This document shows positions 53,761 through 62,368 of a DNA stretch of 64,000 nucleotides, piece by piece. The position numbers and the translations under genes were made by a program. The stretch is from Archangium violaceum (GTDB lineage Bacteria; Myxococcota; Myxococcia; Myxococcales; Myxococcaceae). The notes beneath the pieces were generated by a model. It saw nothing but the letters and a program-made list of their open reading frames with translations, ran no database searches and was not told where the DNA came from. Where the stretch lies: contig NZ_CP069396.1 in assembly GCF_016887565.1 (NCBI RefSeq), forward strand, positions 1,329,001 to 1,393,000. Reading direction: 5' to 3'. Numbering within the stretch: position 1 is the first letter of the stretch; each line of letters starts with the position of its first letter.

Positions 53761-55538
53761 GGGGTGGCCCCCTTGCGGTTGAGGAGGTTGCCCATCTTGG
53801 ACAGCAGCCGGGCGCCGTCACCCGGGGGCGGGGGCTCGGGAGGCGCGCCGGGCCGCTTGCCCGTCACCATGGCCTCCACCTCGTCCGGGCTCTCGGCGTA
53901 GCTCCTCGCTATCTCCAGCGTCGTCTTCCCGGCGCGCACCAGGTCGGCCAGCGAGTCGTCGAAGCGCACGATGCCGAGCCCCTTGCCGCGCTGCTGCAGG
54001 GAGGGAATCTGGTACGTCTTGCCGTCGCGGATGAGGTTGCCCAGGGCCACGGAGCCGGGGAGCAGCTCGGCGGCGGCCACCAGGGACTGGCCGTCCGCGC
54101 TCGGCAGCAGCCGCTGGCTGACGATGAGGCGCAGGCTGCTGGCGAGCGTCATGCGCACCTGGGCCTGGTCCCCGGGAGGGAAGAGGTCGATGAGCCGGTC
54201 GATCGTCTTCGCCGCGCTGGGCGTGTTCATCGTGCTGATGAGCAGGTGGCCCGTCTCGCTGGCGGCCAGCGCCATGCGCACCGTCTCGGTGTCGCGCAGC
54301 TCGCCCACCAGGATGACGTCCGGATCCTCGCGCAGGCTGCCCTTGAGGGCGCTGGCGAAGGTCTTCGTATGGGTGCCCACCTCGCGCTGGCTCAGCAGCG
54401 CCTTCTTGCGCGGGTGGAGGTACTCCACCGGGTCCTCCACGGTGAGCACGTGGTGCGTCGTCTCGCGGTTGATGATGTCCACGATGGCCGCCAGCGTGCT
54501 CGTCTTGCCGTGGCCCGAGGGGCCGGTGACGACGATGAGGCCCTGGTGGTGGTGGGTGGCCTTGGCGATGTCCGCGGGCAGGCCGAGCGACTCGAGGGTG
54601 GGAACCTCGCGGGGGATGAGGCGGAAGGTGCCCTTGTAGCCGGTGCGCTGGCGGCAGACGTTGACGCGGAAGCGGCCGGCGTGGCGCAGGTCGAGCGAGA
54701 AATCACAGCTCCCGTCCCGGTCGAGCACGGGGCGCAGCCGCGCCGGCACGTGTGGCAGCAGCAGCGTCTCCACGGCCTCGGGGGGCATGGGCTCGCCGTG
54801 GGCCAGCAGCTCGCCGACGATGCGGAAGAGGGGAGGGCGGCCCGCCACGACGTGCAGATCGCTCGCGCCCACCGTTCGCGCGTCCTCCAGCAGCATCGAC
54901 AGGTCGCGCGCGGACCCTGGCCGCACGACGATGCGCGGCCCCGAGGGAGGCGCCTCGACCGCGGGCTCGGCGGGAGGCGGCGGTTGGGGCTCCGGCGGGG
55001 GCTCGGGTGTCTCGCCCTTCGGCGGGAGGATCTGCACCCCGGAGCTCCGGGGGGACCGGGTGGACAGGCCGCCCGTCGAGGGGGCCGGGCGAGAGGCGGC
55101 GGGTGTGGCCGGTGGAGCGGCCGCCGGACCGGGGCGCGGCGAGGCAGGTGCCGGAGCCGGGGGGCTGGAGGGCGCGGCCGGGGTGGACGCGGTGCTGCGA
55201 GGGGTGGGCGGGGGTGTGGGCGCCCCGGCCGCCTGCTGCTCGTTGCGCACGACGCGCACGTTGAGCACGTCGCCGCGACGCAGCGCGCCGACGACGACGG
55301 GACCCAGACCCTCGATGCGCAAGGCCCACTGGCTGGGCTTCTCGGAGATACTGGCCGCGCGGCTCTCTCCCACCAGCACCTGGAGCGCCGTGTTCAGCCC
55401 CTCCGTGGTGAGGATGCCGTCATCCACCACCTCGAAGCCGCCGCCCATCTTCACCAGGGGGGTGCGCCCACTGATGAGCGCGAGCTCCAGCACGCCCGGG
55501 CGGGCCAGGTGGCGCAGCAACTCCGCGATCGTCTTCAT
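53757..55538 (-). CDS. PilT-type ATPase with duplicated N-terminal domain and Pro-rich linker
   Basis: A 593-residue protein. Residues 1-100 (ISGRTPLVKMGGGFEVVDDGILTTEGLNTAL) look like a degenerate PilT N-domain. Residues about 105-220 are Pro/Ala/Ser-rich. A second, canonical N-domain starts near 230 (GASDLHVVAGRPPLFRIVGELL). The ATPase core has Walker A GPSGHGKTST (near 336), EDPVEYLHPRKKALLSQREVG, LREDPDVILVGELRDTETVRMALAASETGHLL and MNTPSAAKTIDRLIDLFPP. The usual third Gly-Ser of GPTGSGKST is changed to Gly-His, and the His box reads STMNTPSA instead of xTLHTxSA. It is coupled to the second PilT gene by a GTGA overlap. It may form mixed motors with that protein. Confidence 0.88.
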   Translation of the reverse strand: MKTIAELLRHLARPGVLELALISGRTPLVKMGGGFEVVDDGILTTEGLNTALQVLVGESRAASISEKPSQWALRIEGLGPVVVGALRRGDVLNVRVVRNEQQAAGAPTPPPTPRSTASTPAAPSSPPAPAPASPRPGPAAAPPATPAASRPAPSTGGLSTRSPRSSGVQILPPKGETPEPPPEPQPPPPAEPAVEAPPSGPRIVVRPGSARDLSMLLEDARTVGASDLHVVAGRPPLFRIVGELLAHGEPMPPEAVETLLLPHVPARLRPVLDRDGSCDFSLDLRHAGRFRVNVCRQRTGYKGTFRLIPREVPTLESLGLPADIAKATHHHQGLIVVTGPSGHGKTSTLAAIVDIINRETTHHVLTVEDPVEYLHPRKKALLSQREVGTHTKTFASALKGSLREDPDVILVGELRDTETVRMALAASETGHLLISTMNTPSAAKTIDRLIDLFPPGDQAQVRMTLASSLRLIVSQRLLPSADGQSLVAAAELLPGSVALGNLIRDGKTYQIPSLQQRGKGLGIVRFDDSLADLVRAGKTTLEIARSYAESPDEVEAMVTGKRPGAPPEPPPPGDGARLLSKMGNLLNRKGATP

Positions 55539-55696
55539 GCTCGGCCCCAGCCTTCCTGAGTCCCGGGGCGCGCCGCCTCCGGGAGCGGGGCTGCAGCATA
55601 GCTGGGATTTGCCATGAATCCTGGAAAGGTGCTGAAAGAGGCGCACCCTCAGGAGATGATGCATTGCGTCATGGAAGGAGGGGGGCCGGAAAGGAA

Positions 55697-55739
55697 GACG
55701 CCCGGCGAGGGCCCTCGGGGAGGGTCCTGACCGGGCGTC
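55697..55739. terminator. Hairpin terminator downstream of the GNAT gene
   Basis: Perfect 9-bp stem GACGCCCGG/CCGGGCGTC (55697-55705, 55731-55739) with an inner GC-rich fold. It lies 51 bp after the minus-strand stop of the GNAT gene and upstream of the PilT pair. Confidence 0.5.
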
Positions 55740-55790
55740 GGCGGGGGAGTGTCGGTCCAGGAGGACGAGACCGCACCCTCCGGCCTGGGC

Positions 55791-56327
55791 TCAGAGCTCG
55801 CGCGACATCAGGAGGCGGAGCTTGCCGGACTTCTTGGACACCACGGTGGCCACGGTGGTGAAGCCCGCGTTGCGGTAGAAGCTCACCGCGGGGGCGTTGG
55901 CCGGGTCCACGCGCAGGGCGATCGTCTTGCGGTACATGTCCCGCGCCGTCTGGAGGGCGTGGTTGAGCACCGCCATGCCGACGCCGCGGCGACGCAGCTC
56001 CGGCTTGACGACGATGTTGCGCATGTAGGCCGCGCCCGGAACGGGGCCATCCCGCTCGATGGTGACGTAGCCGACCACCTGATTCTGTACCTTGGCCACA
56101 TGCACGAAGGGGCGCAGGGCCGTCAGGGACTTGAGGCTGTCCTCCAGGGTTTCACCCCGGCTCTTCCAGGGATCCGAGTTGGCCCTCAGGGCGGCCACGG
56201 ACGCCATGTCCTCGTCGGTCGGCGAGGAGAACTTCACCGCCGGCGCCAGGTCGTTGGGCAGGTTGGCCATGTCCGGCACTGGCATCGCACCCACCTCCAC
56301 GCCCGGGTCCACCCGCTTCATCGTCAT
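55791..56327 (-). CDS. GNAT-family N-acetyltransferase
   Basis: A 178-residue GCN5-related acetyltransferase. The start at 56327 is set by GGAGGAG 7 bases upstream. Motif D/A is VVGYVTIERDGPVPGAAYMRNIVVKPELRRRGVGMAVLNHAL, with the acetyl-CoA loop RRRGVG. Motif B is ALRVDPANAPAVSFYRNAGFTTVA. An N-terminal 30-residue extension precedes the fold. It transfers acetyl groups to an unidentified amine or protein N-terminus. The following 290-bp gap carries the promoter of the divergent MglA-like operon. Confidence 0.88.
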   Translation of the reverse strand: MTMKRVDPGVEVGAMPVPDMANLPNDLAPAVKFSSPTDEDMASVAALRANSDPWKSRGETLEDSLKSLTALRPFVHVAKVQNQVVGYVTIERDGPVPGAAYMRNIVVKPELRRRGVGMAVLNHALQTARDMYRKTIALRVDPANAPAVSFYRNAGFTTVATVVSKKSGKLRLLMSREL

Positions 56328-56522
56328 GCCTTGCTCCTCCATTGCGCTACAGATCCTAACCGTTTCCCTAGTGCCCATGCACGCGCTGGGTTCGGCGTAC
56401 ATTTCCCCCCACGGTGTGGGAGGGAGCCGGACTCTGACAAACTGCTCACGCGGGTCCGGCATTCCAAGGCCGCCCGCTCCCGCCTCTTCCGGGCTCCCAC
56501 ACAGGTTAAAGCGGGGGGCGGC

Positions 56523-56551
56523 TTTCAATGATGAACACCTTTCACTATAAA
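56523..56551 (+). promoter_or_regulatory. Candidate sigma-70-type promoter of the MglA-like operon
   Basis: TTTCAA (56523-56528) and TATAAA (56546-56551) are separated by 17 bp, in an AT-rich island unusual for this genome, 66 bp before the GTG start of the GTPase gene. The -10 matches 5 of 6, the -35 about half. The flanking 290-bp gap contains no other obvious gene. Confidence 0.5.
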
Positions 56552-56617
56552 AAACCGTCCGCCTGGAGCGGGTTGGCCGAACCTTCCCCCTCCCTCTCGG
56601 CAGCCTGAGCTCCGCAC

Positions 56618-57322
56618 GTGCAACTCAACCACGCCCAGCGCGAACTCACATTGAAGATCGTCTACTACGGCCCTGGGCTGAGTGGGAAGACGACGAACCT
56701 GCGCGCCATCCACGCACGGGCCCGGCCGGAGGCACGCGGCCGGTTGCTGAGCGTGGAGACGCACGAGGATCGTACGCTCTTCTTCGATCTTCTTCCGGTC
56801 TTCTTCACCAGCAGCTCGGGCTTCAAGGTGAAGCTCAAGCTCTTCACCGTGCCCGGGCAGGTGGTGCATGACGCCACCCGGCGGGTGGTGCTGCAGAACG
56901 CGGATGCGGTGGCGTTCATCGCCGACAGCCGCCGCAGCGCCTCCGCGGAGAACAACGCCTACTGGCGGATGCTCCGGGCGAACATGAGGGAGAACGGCCT
57001 GGACGCCTCACAGGTGCCAGTGGTCATCCAGTTCAACAAGCGCGATCTGCCGGACGCCCAGACCGACGAGGAGCTGGAGGCGGCGCGCAAGCGCGGCTCC
57101 GAGCCGGTGGTGGGGGCGGTGGCCCTGCGCGGCGAGGGAGTGATGGAGACGTTGCACGCGCTGCTGCAGGTGGCCTGGCGCAATCTGGACGAGCGCACGC
57201 GGCTGGCGCGCAACATCGGCCTGACGGAGAAGGAGTTCCTCACGCACATCTTCCAGCAGATGGACCTGACGGGAACGGCGCTCGAGCCGGTCTATCCGCC
57301 GTCGGGAGGGAAGACGCGATGA
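56618..57322 (+). CDS. MglA-like small Ras-type GTPase
   Basis: A 234-residue cytoplasmic GTPase. The P-loop is GPGLSGKTT (near 17-25). A switch II-like stretch LKLFTVPGQVVHDATRRVVLQNADAVAFIADS follows, and the guanine-specificity motif is NKRDLPD near 140. It starts with GTG. MglA in myxobacteria controls cell polarity and gliding/pilus switching, usually with an MglB GAP. Here no mglB is adjacent and the partner is a sensor kinase, so this is one of the MglA-like paralogues rather than MglA itself. The stop overlaps the kinase start (ATGA), implying a joint signalling module. Confidence 0.88.
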   Translation: MQLNHAQRELTLKIVYYGPGLSGKTTNLRAIHARARPEARGRLLSVETHEDRTLFFDLLPVFFTSSSGFKVKLKLFTVPGQVVHDATRRVVLQNADAVAFIADSRRSASAENNAYWRMLRANMRENGLDASQVPVVIQFNKRDLPDAQTDEELEAARKRGSEPVVGAVALRGEGVMETLHALLQVAWRNLDERTRLARNIGLTEKEFLTHIFQQMDLTGTALEPVYPPSGGKTR

Positions 57323-58797
57323 GCACCGACAAACCGGGCGAGCACGTCGGATCGGTGCTCCAGCGCAAGCTGTCGCTGGTGGACATGTTGGATCCGGGCA
57401 CCTTCGGGGACGTGGTGGACAGCCTCGGGGAGCTGTACCGGGTGGGCATCCGGGTGCTGGATGCGCAGGGCCGCACGCTGGCGGACGCGAAGGGGAGCAA
57501 CGGGGATTTCTGCGGCTTCGTCACCGCGAGTGGCGAGGGCCGCTCACGGTGTAACGCCCAGGTGTCGCGCATGACGGAGGGGCCGCTGACGCCGGTGCAG
57601 GGGGCGCAGGTGCTGCCGGGGCCGGCCCTCCTGGGGGGAGAGGTGCTCTCCCAGCCGTGCTTCACGGGGCTGCGCTACGTGATGATGCCGGTGGTGTGGG
57701 AGGGGGACGTGCTGGGGCGCGTGCTCTTCGGACCCTTCGCACCCGAGGAGCTGAAGGAGCTGCCCGCCTCGCTGGCGGAGGTGGTGGGGGTGGACCTGGC
57801 GCGAGCGAGCGAGCTGGTGACGCACGTGCGGCGCATGTCCGAGCACAAGGTGTCGAGGATGGTGGTGAACTTCGCCCAGGTGATGGCGGCGCTGCTGGCG
57901 GCCGGGCAGAAGGCCTACCTGACGGGGCAGCTGCACCTGGAGGCGATGCTGGAGACGCAGCGGGAGCTGGAGACGCAGAACGCGCAGTTGCTGCGGCTCA
58001 ACCAGCGGCTGAAGGAGGCGGACCGCATCAAGTCGAGCTTCCTGGGGACGGTGAGCCACGAGCTGCGCACGCCGCTGGCGTCGATCATCGGCTACTCGGA
58101 GATGCTGTCCGAGGGTCTGGTGGGGGGGCTGAACGCGGAGCAGACGCAGTTCGTGCGGACCATCATCGACAAGGGGAACACGCTGCTGAAGCTCATCTCG
58201 TCCATCCTGGACATGAGCCAGATCGAAGCGGGCAAGGTGCGGCTGGCCTTCGAGTGGGTGGACGTGCAGGAGCTGGTGGAGAGCGCGCTGACGAGCGTGG
58301 CGCCGCAGGCGCAGCGCAAGGGGCTGGTGCTGAAGGCGGAGATGCCGCCGGTGGTGCAGGCGCGGGTGGTGGCGGACCGGGAGAAGCTGAGACAGGTGGT
58401 GGTGAACCTGCTGGCCAACGCGGTGAAGTTCACGCCGACGGGGGGGCGGGTGGACGTGAGGCTGTCGGAGCTGGGGCCGCAGGCGGAGCTGGGGGCGTCG
58501 GGCTACCACATCGAGGTGGAGGACACGGGGGTGGGAATCCCGGCGGACCAACGGGATCGAATCTTCCAGAGCTTCTACCAGGTGGATGACAGCCCGACGC
58601 GGGAGTACGGGGGAGCGGGGTTGGGGCTGGCGATCGTGAAGAGCTACGTGGAGGGGCACGGGGGGCAGGTGTCGGTGACGAGCGAGGTAGGCCGGGGCTC
58701 ATGCTTCCGGGTGGTGATGCCGCAGGAGCCGCCGTTGTCGGGACAGGGGCCGGCATACATCCCACCGCCGGTGGACACGGAACCCGAGCGTTTCTGA
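57319..58797 (+). CDS. Sensor histidine kinase with N-terminal PocR-like domain
   Basis: A 492-residue cytoplasmic kinase. Residues about 20-185 resemble PocR ligand-binding domains (LVDMLDPGTFGDVVDSLGELYRVGIRVLDAQGR, NGDFCGFV, GRSRCNAQVSRM, LSQPCFTGLRYVMMPV), with Cys residues in the usual places for metal or ligand. A coiled-coil linker (ETQRELETQNAQLLRLNQRLKEAD) leads to the H-box FLGTVSHELRTPLASIIGYSEML and a complete ATPase domain (NLLANAVKFTPTGG, EDTGVGIPADQ, GGAGLGLAIVKSYVEGHGG). It is translated directly after the GTPase gene. The Pro-rich tail ends PPPVDTEPERF. Two REP hairpins follow. Confidence 0.9.
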   Translation: MSTDKPGEHVGSVLQRKLSLVDMLDPGTFGDVVDSLGELYRVGIRVLDAQGRTLADAKGSNGDFCGFVTASGEGRSRCNAQVSRMTEGPLTPVQGAQVLPGPALLGGEVLSQPCFTGLRYVMMPVVWEGDVLGRVLFGPFAPEELKELPASLAEVVGVDLARASELVTHVRRMSEHKVSRMVVNFAQVMAALLAAGQKAYLTGQLHLEAMLETQRELETQNAQLLRLNQRLKEADRIKSSFLGTVSHELRTPLASIIGYSEMLSEGLVGGLNAEQTQFVRTIIDKGNTLLKLISSILDMSQIEAGKVRLAFEWVDVQELVESALTSVAPQAQRKGLVLKAEMPPVVQARVVADREKLRQVVVNLLANAVKFTPTGGRVDVRLSELGPQAELGASGYHIEVEDTGVGIPADQRDRIFQSFYQVDDSPTREYGGAGLGLAIVKSYVEGHGGQVSVTSEVGRGSCFRVVMPQEPPLSGQGPAYIPPPVDTEPERF

Positions 58798-58810
58798 CCC
58801 ACCCAAACAC

Positions 58811-58843
58811 CCCTCTCCCTTCGGGAGAGGGACGGGGTGAGGG
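58811..58843. repeat. REP-like hairpin repeat, first of a tandem pair
   Basis: Stem CCCTCTCCC/GGGAGAGGG (58811-58819, 58823-58831) with loop TTC, followed by ACGGGGTGAGGG and TATCGAGA. It is nearly the same over about 29 bases as the reverse copy near 34578. It follows the kinase gene by 13 bp. Confidence 0.8.
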
Positions 58844-58876
58844 TATCGAGAACCCCGAGTTGGATCCGCGTATGCC

Positions 58877-58912
58877 CCCTCTCCCTCTGGGAGAGGGCTG
58901 GGGTGAGGGTCT
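58877..58912. repeat. REP-like hairpin repeat, second of a tandem pair
   Basis: Stem CCCTCTCCC/GGGAGAGGG (58877-58885, 58889-58897) with loop TCT, followed by CTGGGGTGAGGGTCT. It is 66 bp after the first copy in the same orientation and ends 13 bp before the thiL start, so it sits in the thiL 5' leader. The tail CTGGGGTGAGGGTCTAC also matches the copy after hrcA. Confidence 0.8.
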
Positions 58913-58924
58913 ACCCTGGGGAGC

Positions 58925-59917
58925 GTGAGCGAGAAGCCGAAGTCGAAGGCAGCGGGCGAATTCACCCTCATCGATCTCTTCCTGTCGCGGTTCCCGAGGG
59001 CGCGAGTACCGGTGGGACCGGGAGACGACTGCGCGGTCCTGACACCTTCGAAGGGAGCGCAGTGCATCACCACGGACGCGGTGGTGGAGGACGTGCACTT
59101 CAAGAGGGACTGGTTCACGTCGGAGGACATCGGCCACAAGGCGTTGGCGGTGAACCTGTCGGACCTGGCGTCGATGGGAGCAATACCGCGCTGGTTCGTC
59201 TGCGCGCTGGCGCTGCCCCGAGACTTCCCGAGGCGCGAGCTCCTGGGCCTGGCGAGGGGAATGAGCGCGCTGGCGCGAGAGCACGGAATCGCGCTGATCG
59301 GAGGCAACTTCACCTCGGCGCGCGAGCTCTCCATCACGGTCACGGCGGCGGGAGAGCTCCCGCCAGGAACGGCGCCGATCACACGGGCCGGAGGGCGTCC
59401 GGGAGACGCGCTCTACGTCTCGGGCACGCTGGGTGAAGCGAGGCTGGGCCTGCAGCAACTCCTCTCGGGCCAGCGACGTTCCGCGGCGATCCTGCGCCAG
59501 AAGCGCCCAAAGCCGAGGGTGGAGCTGGGCCGGCTCGCGGCACGGTTCGCCACGGCGGGGCTGGATCTCTCCGATGGACTGGCGCAGGACCTCGGGCACC
59601 TGTGCATGGCCTCGGGCGTGGGAGCGCAGCTGGAGCTCGAACGCCTGCCCGTCTCCCGTGCGGTGCGTGCTTCCCTTGGGGTGGAGGGCGCGCTGGCGGG
59701 AGGCGAGGACTACGAGCTGCTACTCGCGGTGCCAGCGGAGCGCACCGCCGCCTTCGAGCGTGCGTGCCTGAGAGCGGAGGAGCCCGTCACGTGCATTGGC
59801 CGGCTCACCCCGGGTCAACCGGGACACATACATGACGCGATGGGCCGGACCTTGCGCTTGCCCGCTGGCTACGACCACTTCCGAGGAGGTGGGCGGATTG
59901 ACCGTTCCAGACGGTAG
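58925..59917 (+). CDS. thiL: Thiamine-monophosphate kinase
   Basis: A 330-residue ThiL of the AIR-synthase/PurM fold. It phosphorylates thiamine monophosphate to the active diphosphate using ATP and Mg2+. Signatures are VPVGPGDDCAVL (near 34), CITTDAVVEDVHFKRDW (near 55-70), GHKALAVNLSDLASMGAIPRWF, ALIGGNFTSA, LDLSDGLAQDL and AGGEDYELLLAVP. It starts with GTG, with GGGGAG just upstream and the second REP hairpin in its leader. The following MCP gene is 138 bp away and is probably a separate unit. Confidence 0.94.
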   Translation: MSEKPKSKAAGEFTLIDLFLSRFPRARVPVGPGDDCAVLTPSKGAQCITTDAVVEDVHFKRDWFTSEDIGHKALAVNLSDLASMGAIPRWFVCALALPRDFPRRELLGLARGMSALAREHGIALIGGNFTSARELSITVTAAGELPPGTAPITRAGGRPGDALYVSGTLGEARLGLQQLLSGQRRSAAILRQKRPKPRVELGRLAARFATAGLDLSDGLAQDLGHLCMASGVGAQLELERLPVSRAVRASLGVEGALAGGEDYELLLAVPAERTAAFERACLRAEEPVTCIGRLTPGQPGHIHDAMGRTLRLPAGYDHFRGGGRIDRSRR

Positions 59918-60055
59918 GGCTAAACCCACACCCTGCTTCGCCGTCTCCCGAAAAGCGAAACCGTGCGCCGCCCTCTCCGCGACGATTCCTCCCCCGGCCT
60001 CTCTCCCCGCCGCGTTCCGGTGCAGCGTCTGCTGCGTTCCGTGGAACAGAGCGAC

Positions 60056-61324
60056 ATGGGGGGCCACGAAGTCTCCCTGCAGCTGAAGATCCTCACCGGC
60101 TACGTGATGCTGGGGTGCGTGCTGACCGCGGCCCTGCTCATCTCGGAGACGTTGCTGGGCTTCTGGTGGCGCATCGGGATGGCGCTGAGCCTGACGCTGG
60201 GGCTCTCGCTGATGCTGCCGCGCTACCTGGCGCGAGTGACGCGCGTGCGGGTGCTGTCGCGCTCGGCGTTCGAGATTTCGCAGGGGGACCTGTCCAAGCC
60301 GCTGGTGGTCGAGCCTCCGCGCGCGCTGCGGCGTGACGAGATCGACGAGCTGGCGCTGGCGATCAGCAAGATGCAGGAGAACCTGCGCGAACTGGTGGGG
60401 AAGATCCAGGACACCGCCAAGAGCGTGGCGGACACGGCGAAGGATCTGCAGGGCTCGGCGGAGAACGTCAACGCGACCAACGAGGAGGTGGGCTTGTCGA
60501 TGGACAAGATCGCCCAGGGCGCGGAGACGCAGTCGCAGCTGGTGGGCCGGACGTCGAAGGTGATTACGGAGATGGCGGGCAGCATCCAGCGCACGGCGGC
60601 GAGCGCGGAGGACGCGGCGCGCACGGCGGCGGAGACGAGCAGCGCGGCGGAGAACGGCAGCAAGGCGGCGCTGCTGGCGGGCGAGAAGGTGAAGAAGGTC
60701 TTCAATCGCATCGAGGCGGCGAGCCAGCAGGTGTTCGCCTTCGGCGAGAAGACGCAGGAGATCTCGAAGATCGTCGATGCCATCACCCAGGTGGCGCAGC
60801 AGACGAACCTGCTGGCGCTCAACGCGACCATCGAGGCGGCGCGGGCGGGCGAGTACGGCCGGGGCTTCGCGGTGGTGGCGGACGAGGTGCGCAAGCTGGC
60901 CGAGAGCGCGGGCCGCTCGGCGGAACAGATTTCGCGGCTGGCGCGCGACATCTCCGGCCAGTCCACGGCGGTGGTGAGCGCGATGAAGGAGGGCATCGAG
61001 GAGCTGGCGGAGGGCCGCGAGGACCTGACCGGCATCGTGCGCTCCATGGGCGCCATCACGGACACCGTGCGCAAGGTGGCCGAGAAGGTGCACCTCATCT
61101 CCGACAGCGCCCGCGAGCAGCTCAAGGGCAGCGAGGAGATGGTGAAGGCCACGGAGGAGATTTCGCTGGTGGCCCGGAACAACTCGGCCTCCACGGAGGC
61201 CATCCAGGCCGTCATCCAGGAGCAGACGGACGCGATGGTGCGGATGACGTCGCTGGCCAGCGAGCTGACCAACCTCTCCATCGAGCTGCAGAGCGTGGTG
61301 CGCAGCTTCCGGCTGAACGCCTGA
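60056..61324 (+). CDS. difA: Methyl-accepting chemotaxis protein, DifA-like
   Basis: A 422-residue receptor from the ATG at 60056 ([20 protein letters not shown]). A GTG at 59963 would add 31 mostly basic residues and has no ribosome binding site. Two helices at about 8-30 and 36-57 leave almost no periplasmic domain, the hallmark of DifA. A HAMP segment (about 58-110) and a cytoplasmic signalling domain with the MCP hairpin ([39 protein letters not shown] near 260-300) follow. In Myxococcus, Dif regulates exopolysaccharide production and social motility via type IV pili. The match rests on layout and gene order (MCP, CheW, CheY, CheA). Confidence 0.8.
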   Translation: MGGHEVSLQLKILTGYVMLGCVLTAALLISETLLGFWWRIGMALSLTLGLSLMLPRYLARVTRVRVLSRSAFEISQGDLSKPLVVEPPRALRRDEIDELALAISKMQENLRELVGKIQDTAKSVADTAKDLQGSAENVNATNEEVGLSMDKIAQGAETQSQLVGRTSKVITEMAGSIQRTAASAEDAARTAAETSSAAENGSKAALLAGEKVKKVFNRIEAASQQVFAFGEKTQEISKIVDAITQVAQQTNLLALNATIEAARAGEYGRGFAVVADEVRKLAESAGRSAEQISRLARDISGQSTAVVSAMKEGIEELAEGREDLTGIVRSMGAITDTVRKVAEKVHLISDSAREQLKGSEEMVKATEEISLVARNNSASTEAIQAVIQEQTDAMVRMTSLASELTNLSIELQSVVRSFRLNA

Positions 61325-61443
61325 GCACCCGGCCGGCTCCCGCCCTCCCCCTCCCTCCAGGGTGGGTCGGGACACGGGTTGTTCGGTTGTCTGCTCTCGC
61401 GGATTTCCCAGAACCCGAGCCCTGCTGATAGAAAGTCGTCTGC

Positions 61444-61872
61444 GTGCGGCACGTCATCATCCGGGTGGAGAAGGAGCGCTACGGCCTGCCGCTGGCGGCG
61501 GTGAAGGAGGTGGTGGTGCCTCCGGAACGCTTCACCCGGGTTCCTCGGGCGCCGGCGGCGGTGACGGGGGTGATGAACCTGCGGGGACGGGTGGTGACGG
61601 TGGTGGAGCTGCGCCAGTTGCTGGGGCTGCCGGATGGGCCCACCCCGCCGGGCCGGGTGGTGCTGCTGGACCGGGGCCGGAGGGATCTGGGCCTGCTGGT
61701 GACGGACGTGGATGGGATCGAGGCGGTGGAGCGGGTGAGCACGGCGCCGGGCAAGGCGGTACCCGCGGTACGAGGGGTGGCGAGGTTGAGGGGATTGGCT
61801 GTGACGGTGTTGGATCCAGAGGGGCTGGATTCCGCGGTGGTTGGACTCTTCACCGCGGCTCAACAGAAGTGA
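61444..61872 (+). CDS. difC: CheW-like coupling protein, DifC-like
   Basis: A 142-residue single CheW domain (residues about 1-135) with [50 protein letters not shown] and [17 protein letters not shown]. It starts with GTG. CheW bridges the receptor (60056) and the CheA kinase (62369). It starts 119 bp after the MCP gene and is 72 bp before the CheY gene. In the M. xanthus dif locus an extra gene, difB, lies between difA and difC; here the gap is too short for it. Confidence 0.82.
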   Translation: MRHVIIRVEKERYGLPLAAVKEVVVPPERFTRVPRAPAAVTGVMNLRGRVVTVVELRQLLGLPDGPTPPGRVVLLDRGRRDLGLLVTDVDGIEAVERVSTAPGKAVPAVRGVARLRGLAVTVLDPEGLDSAVVGLFTAAQQK

Positions 61873-61944
61873 GTAGCCGCCTGAAATGGGCGGATGGTAG
61901 TGTCCGCGGCCCTCTCGGGGCCTTGAGCGGAGGCGGAGCTTCAA

Positions 61945-62313
61945 ATGGCTAAGCGGGTGCTGGTCGTCGACGATGCCATCTTCATGCGCAACATGATCAA
62001 GGACATCTTCGCGTCCGGCGGCTTCGAGGTCGTCGGCGAGGCGGCCAACGGACTGGAGGCCGTGGAGAAGTACAAGGAGTTGAAGCCGGATCTGACGACG
62101 ATGGACATCGTCATGCCGTTCAAGAGCGGCATCGAGGCCACGCGGGAGATCATCAAGTACGACGCCAACGCGGTGGTCATCATGTGCTCGGCGCTGGGAC
62201 AGGAGAGCCTGGTGATGGAGGCCATCGAGGCGGGAGCCTCGGACTTCATCGTCAAGCCGTTCCGAGCGGAGGACGTGCTGGCGGTCGTCAAGAAGGTACT
62301 GGGCGAGGGCTGA
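61945..62313 (+). CDS. difD: CheY-like response regulator, DifD-like
   Basis: A 122-residue receiver-only protein. Acidic pocket [10 protein letters not shown] (Asp10/11), phosphoacceptor Asp in [13 protein letters not shown] (near 54), Ser in [13 protein letters not shown] and Lys in [11 protein letters not shown]. It is of the CheY type from Bacillus-like systems ([12 protein letters not shown]). It should receive phosphate from the CheA encoded downstream. In Dif it modulates EPS production negatively, probably as a phosphate sink. It is followed by the CheA gene after 55 bp. Confidence 0.88.
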   Translation: MAKRVLVVDDAIFMRNMIKDIFASGGFEVVGEAANGLEAVEKYKELKPDLTTMDIVMPFKSGIEATREIIKYDANAVVIMCSALGQESLVMEAIEAGASDFIVKPFRAEDVLAVVKKVLGEG

Positions 62314-62368
62314 GGCCCCGTCCCGTTGCTGGCGTGCGGATGACCGTCGTGCGCCTCCGAGGCCGGAC

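Noticed and set aside
61325-61443. A hidden difB gene between the receptor and CheW genes
   Set aside because: The gap is only 119 bp and contains no frame with a plausible start and ribosome site.
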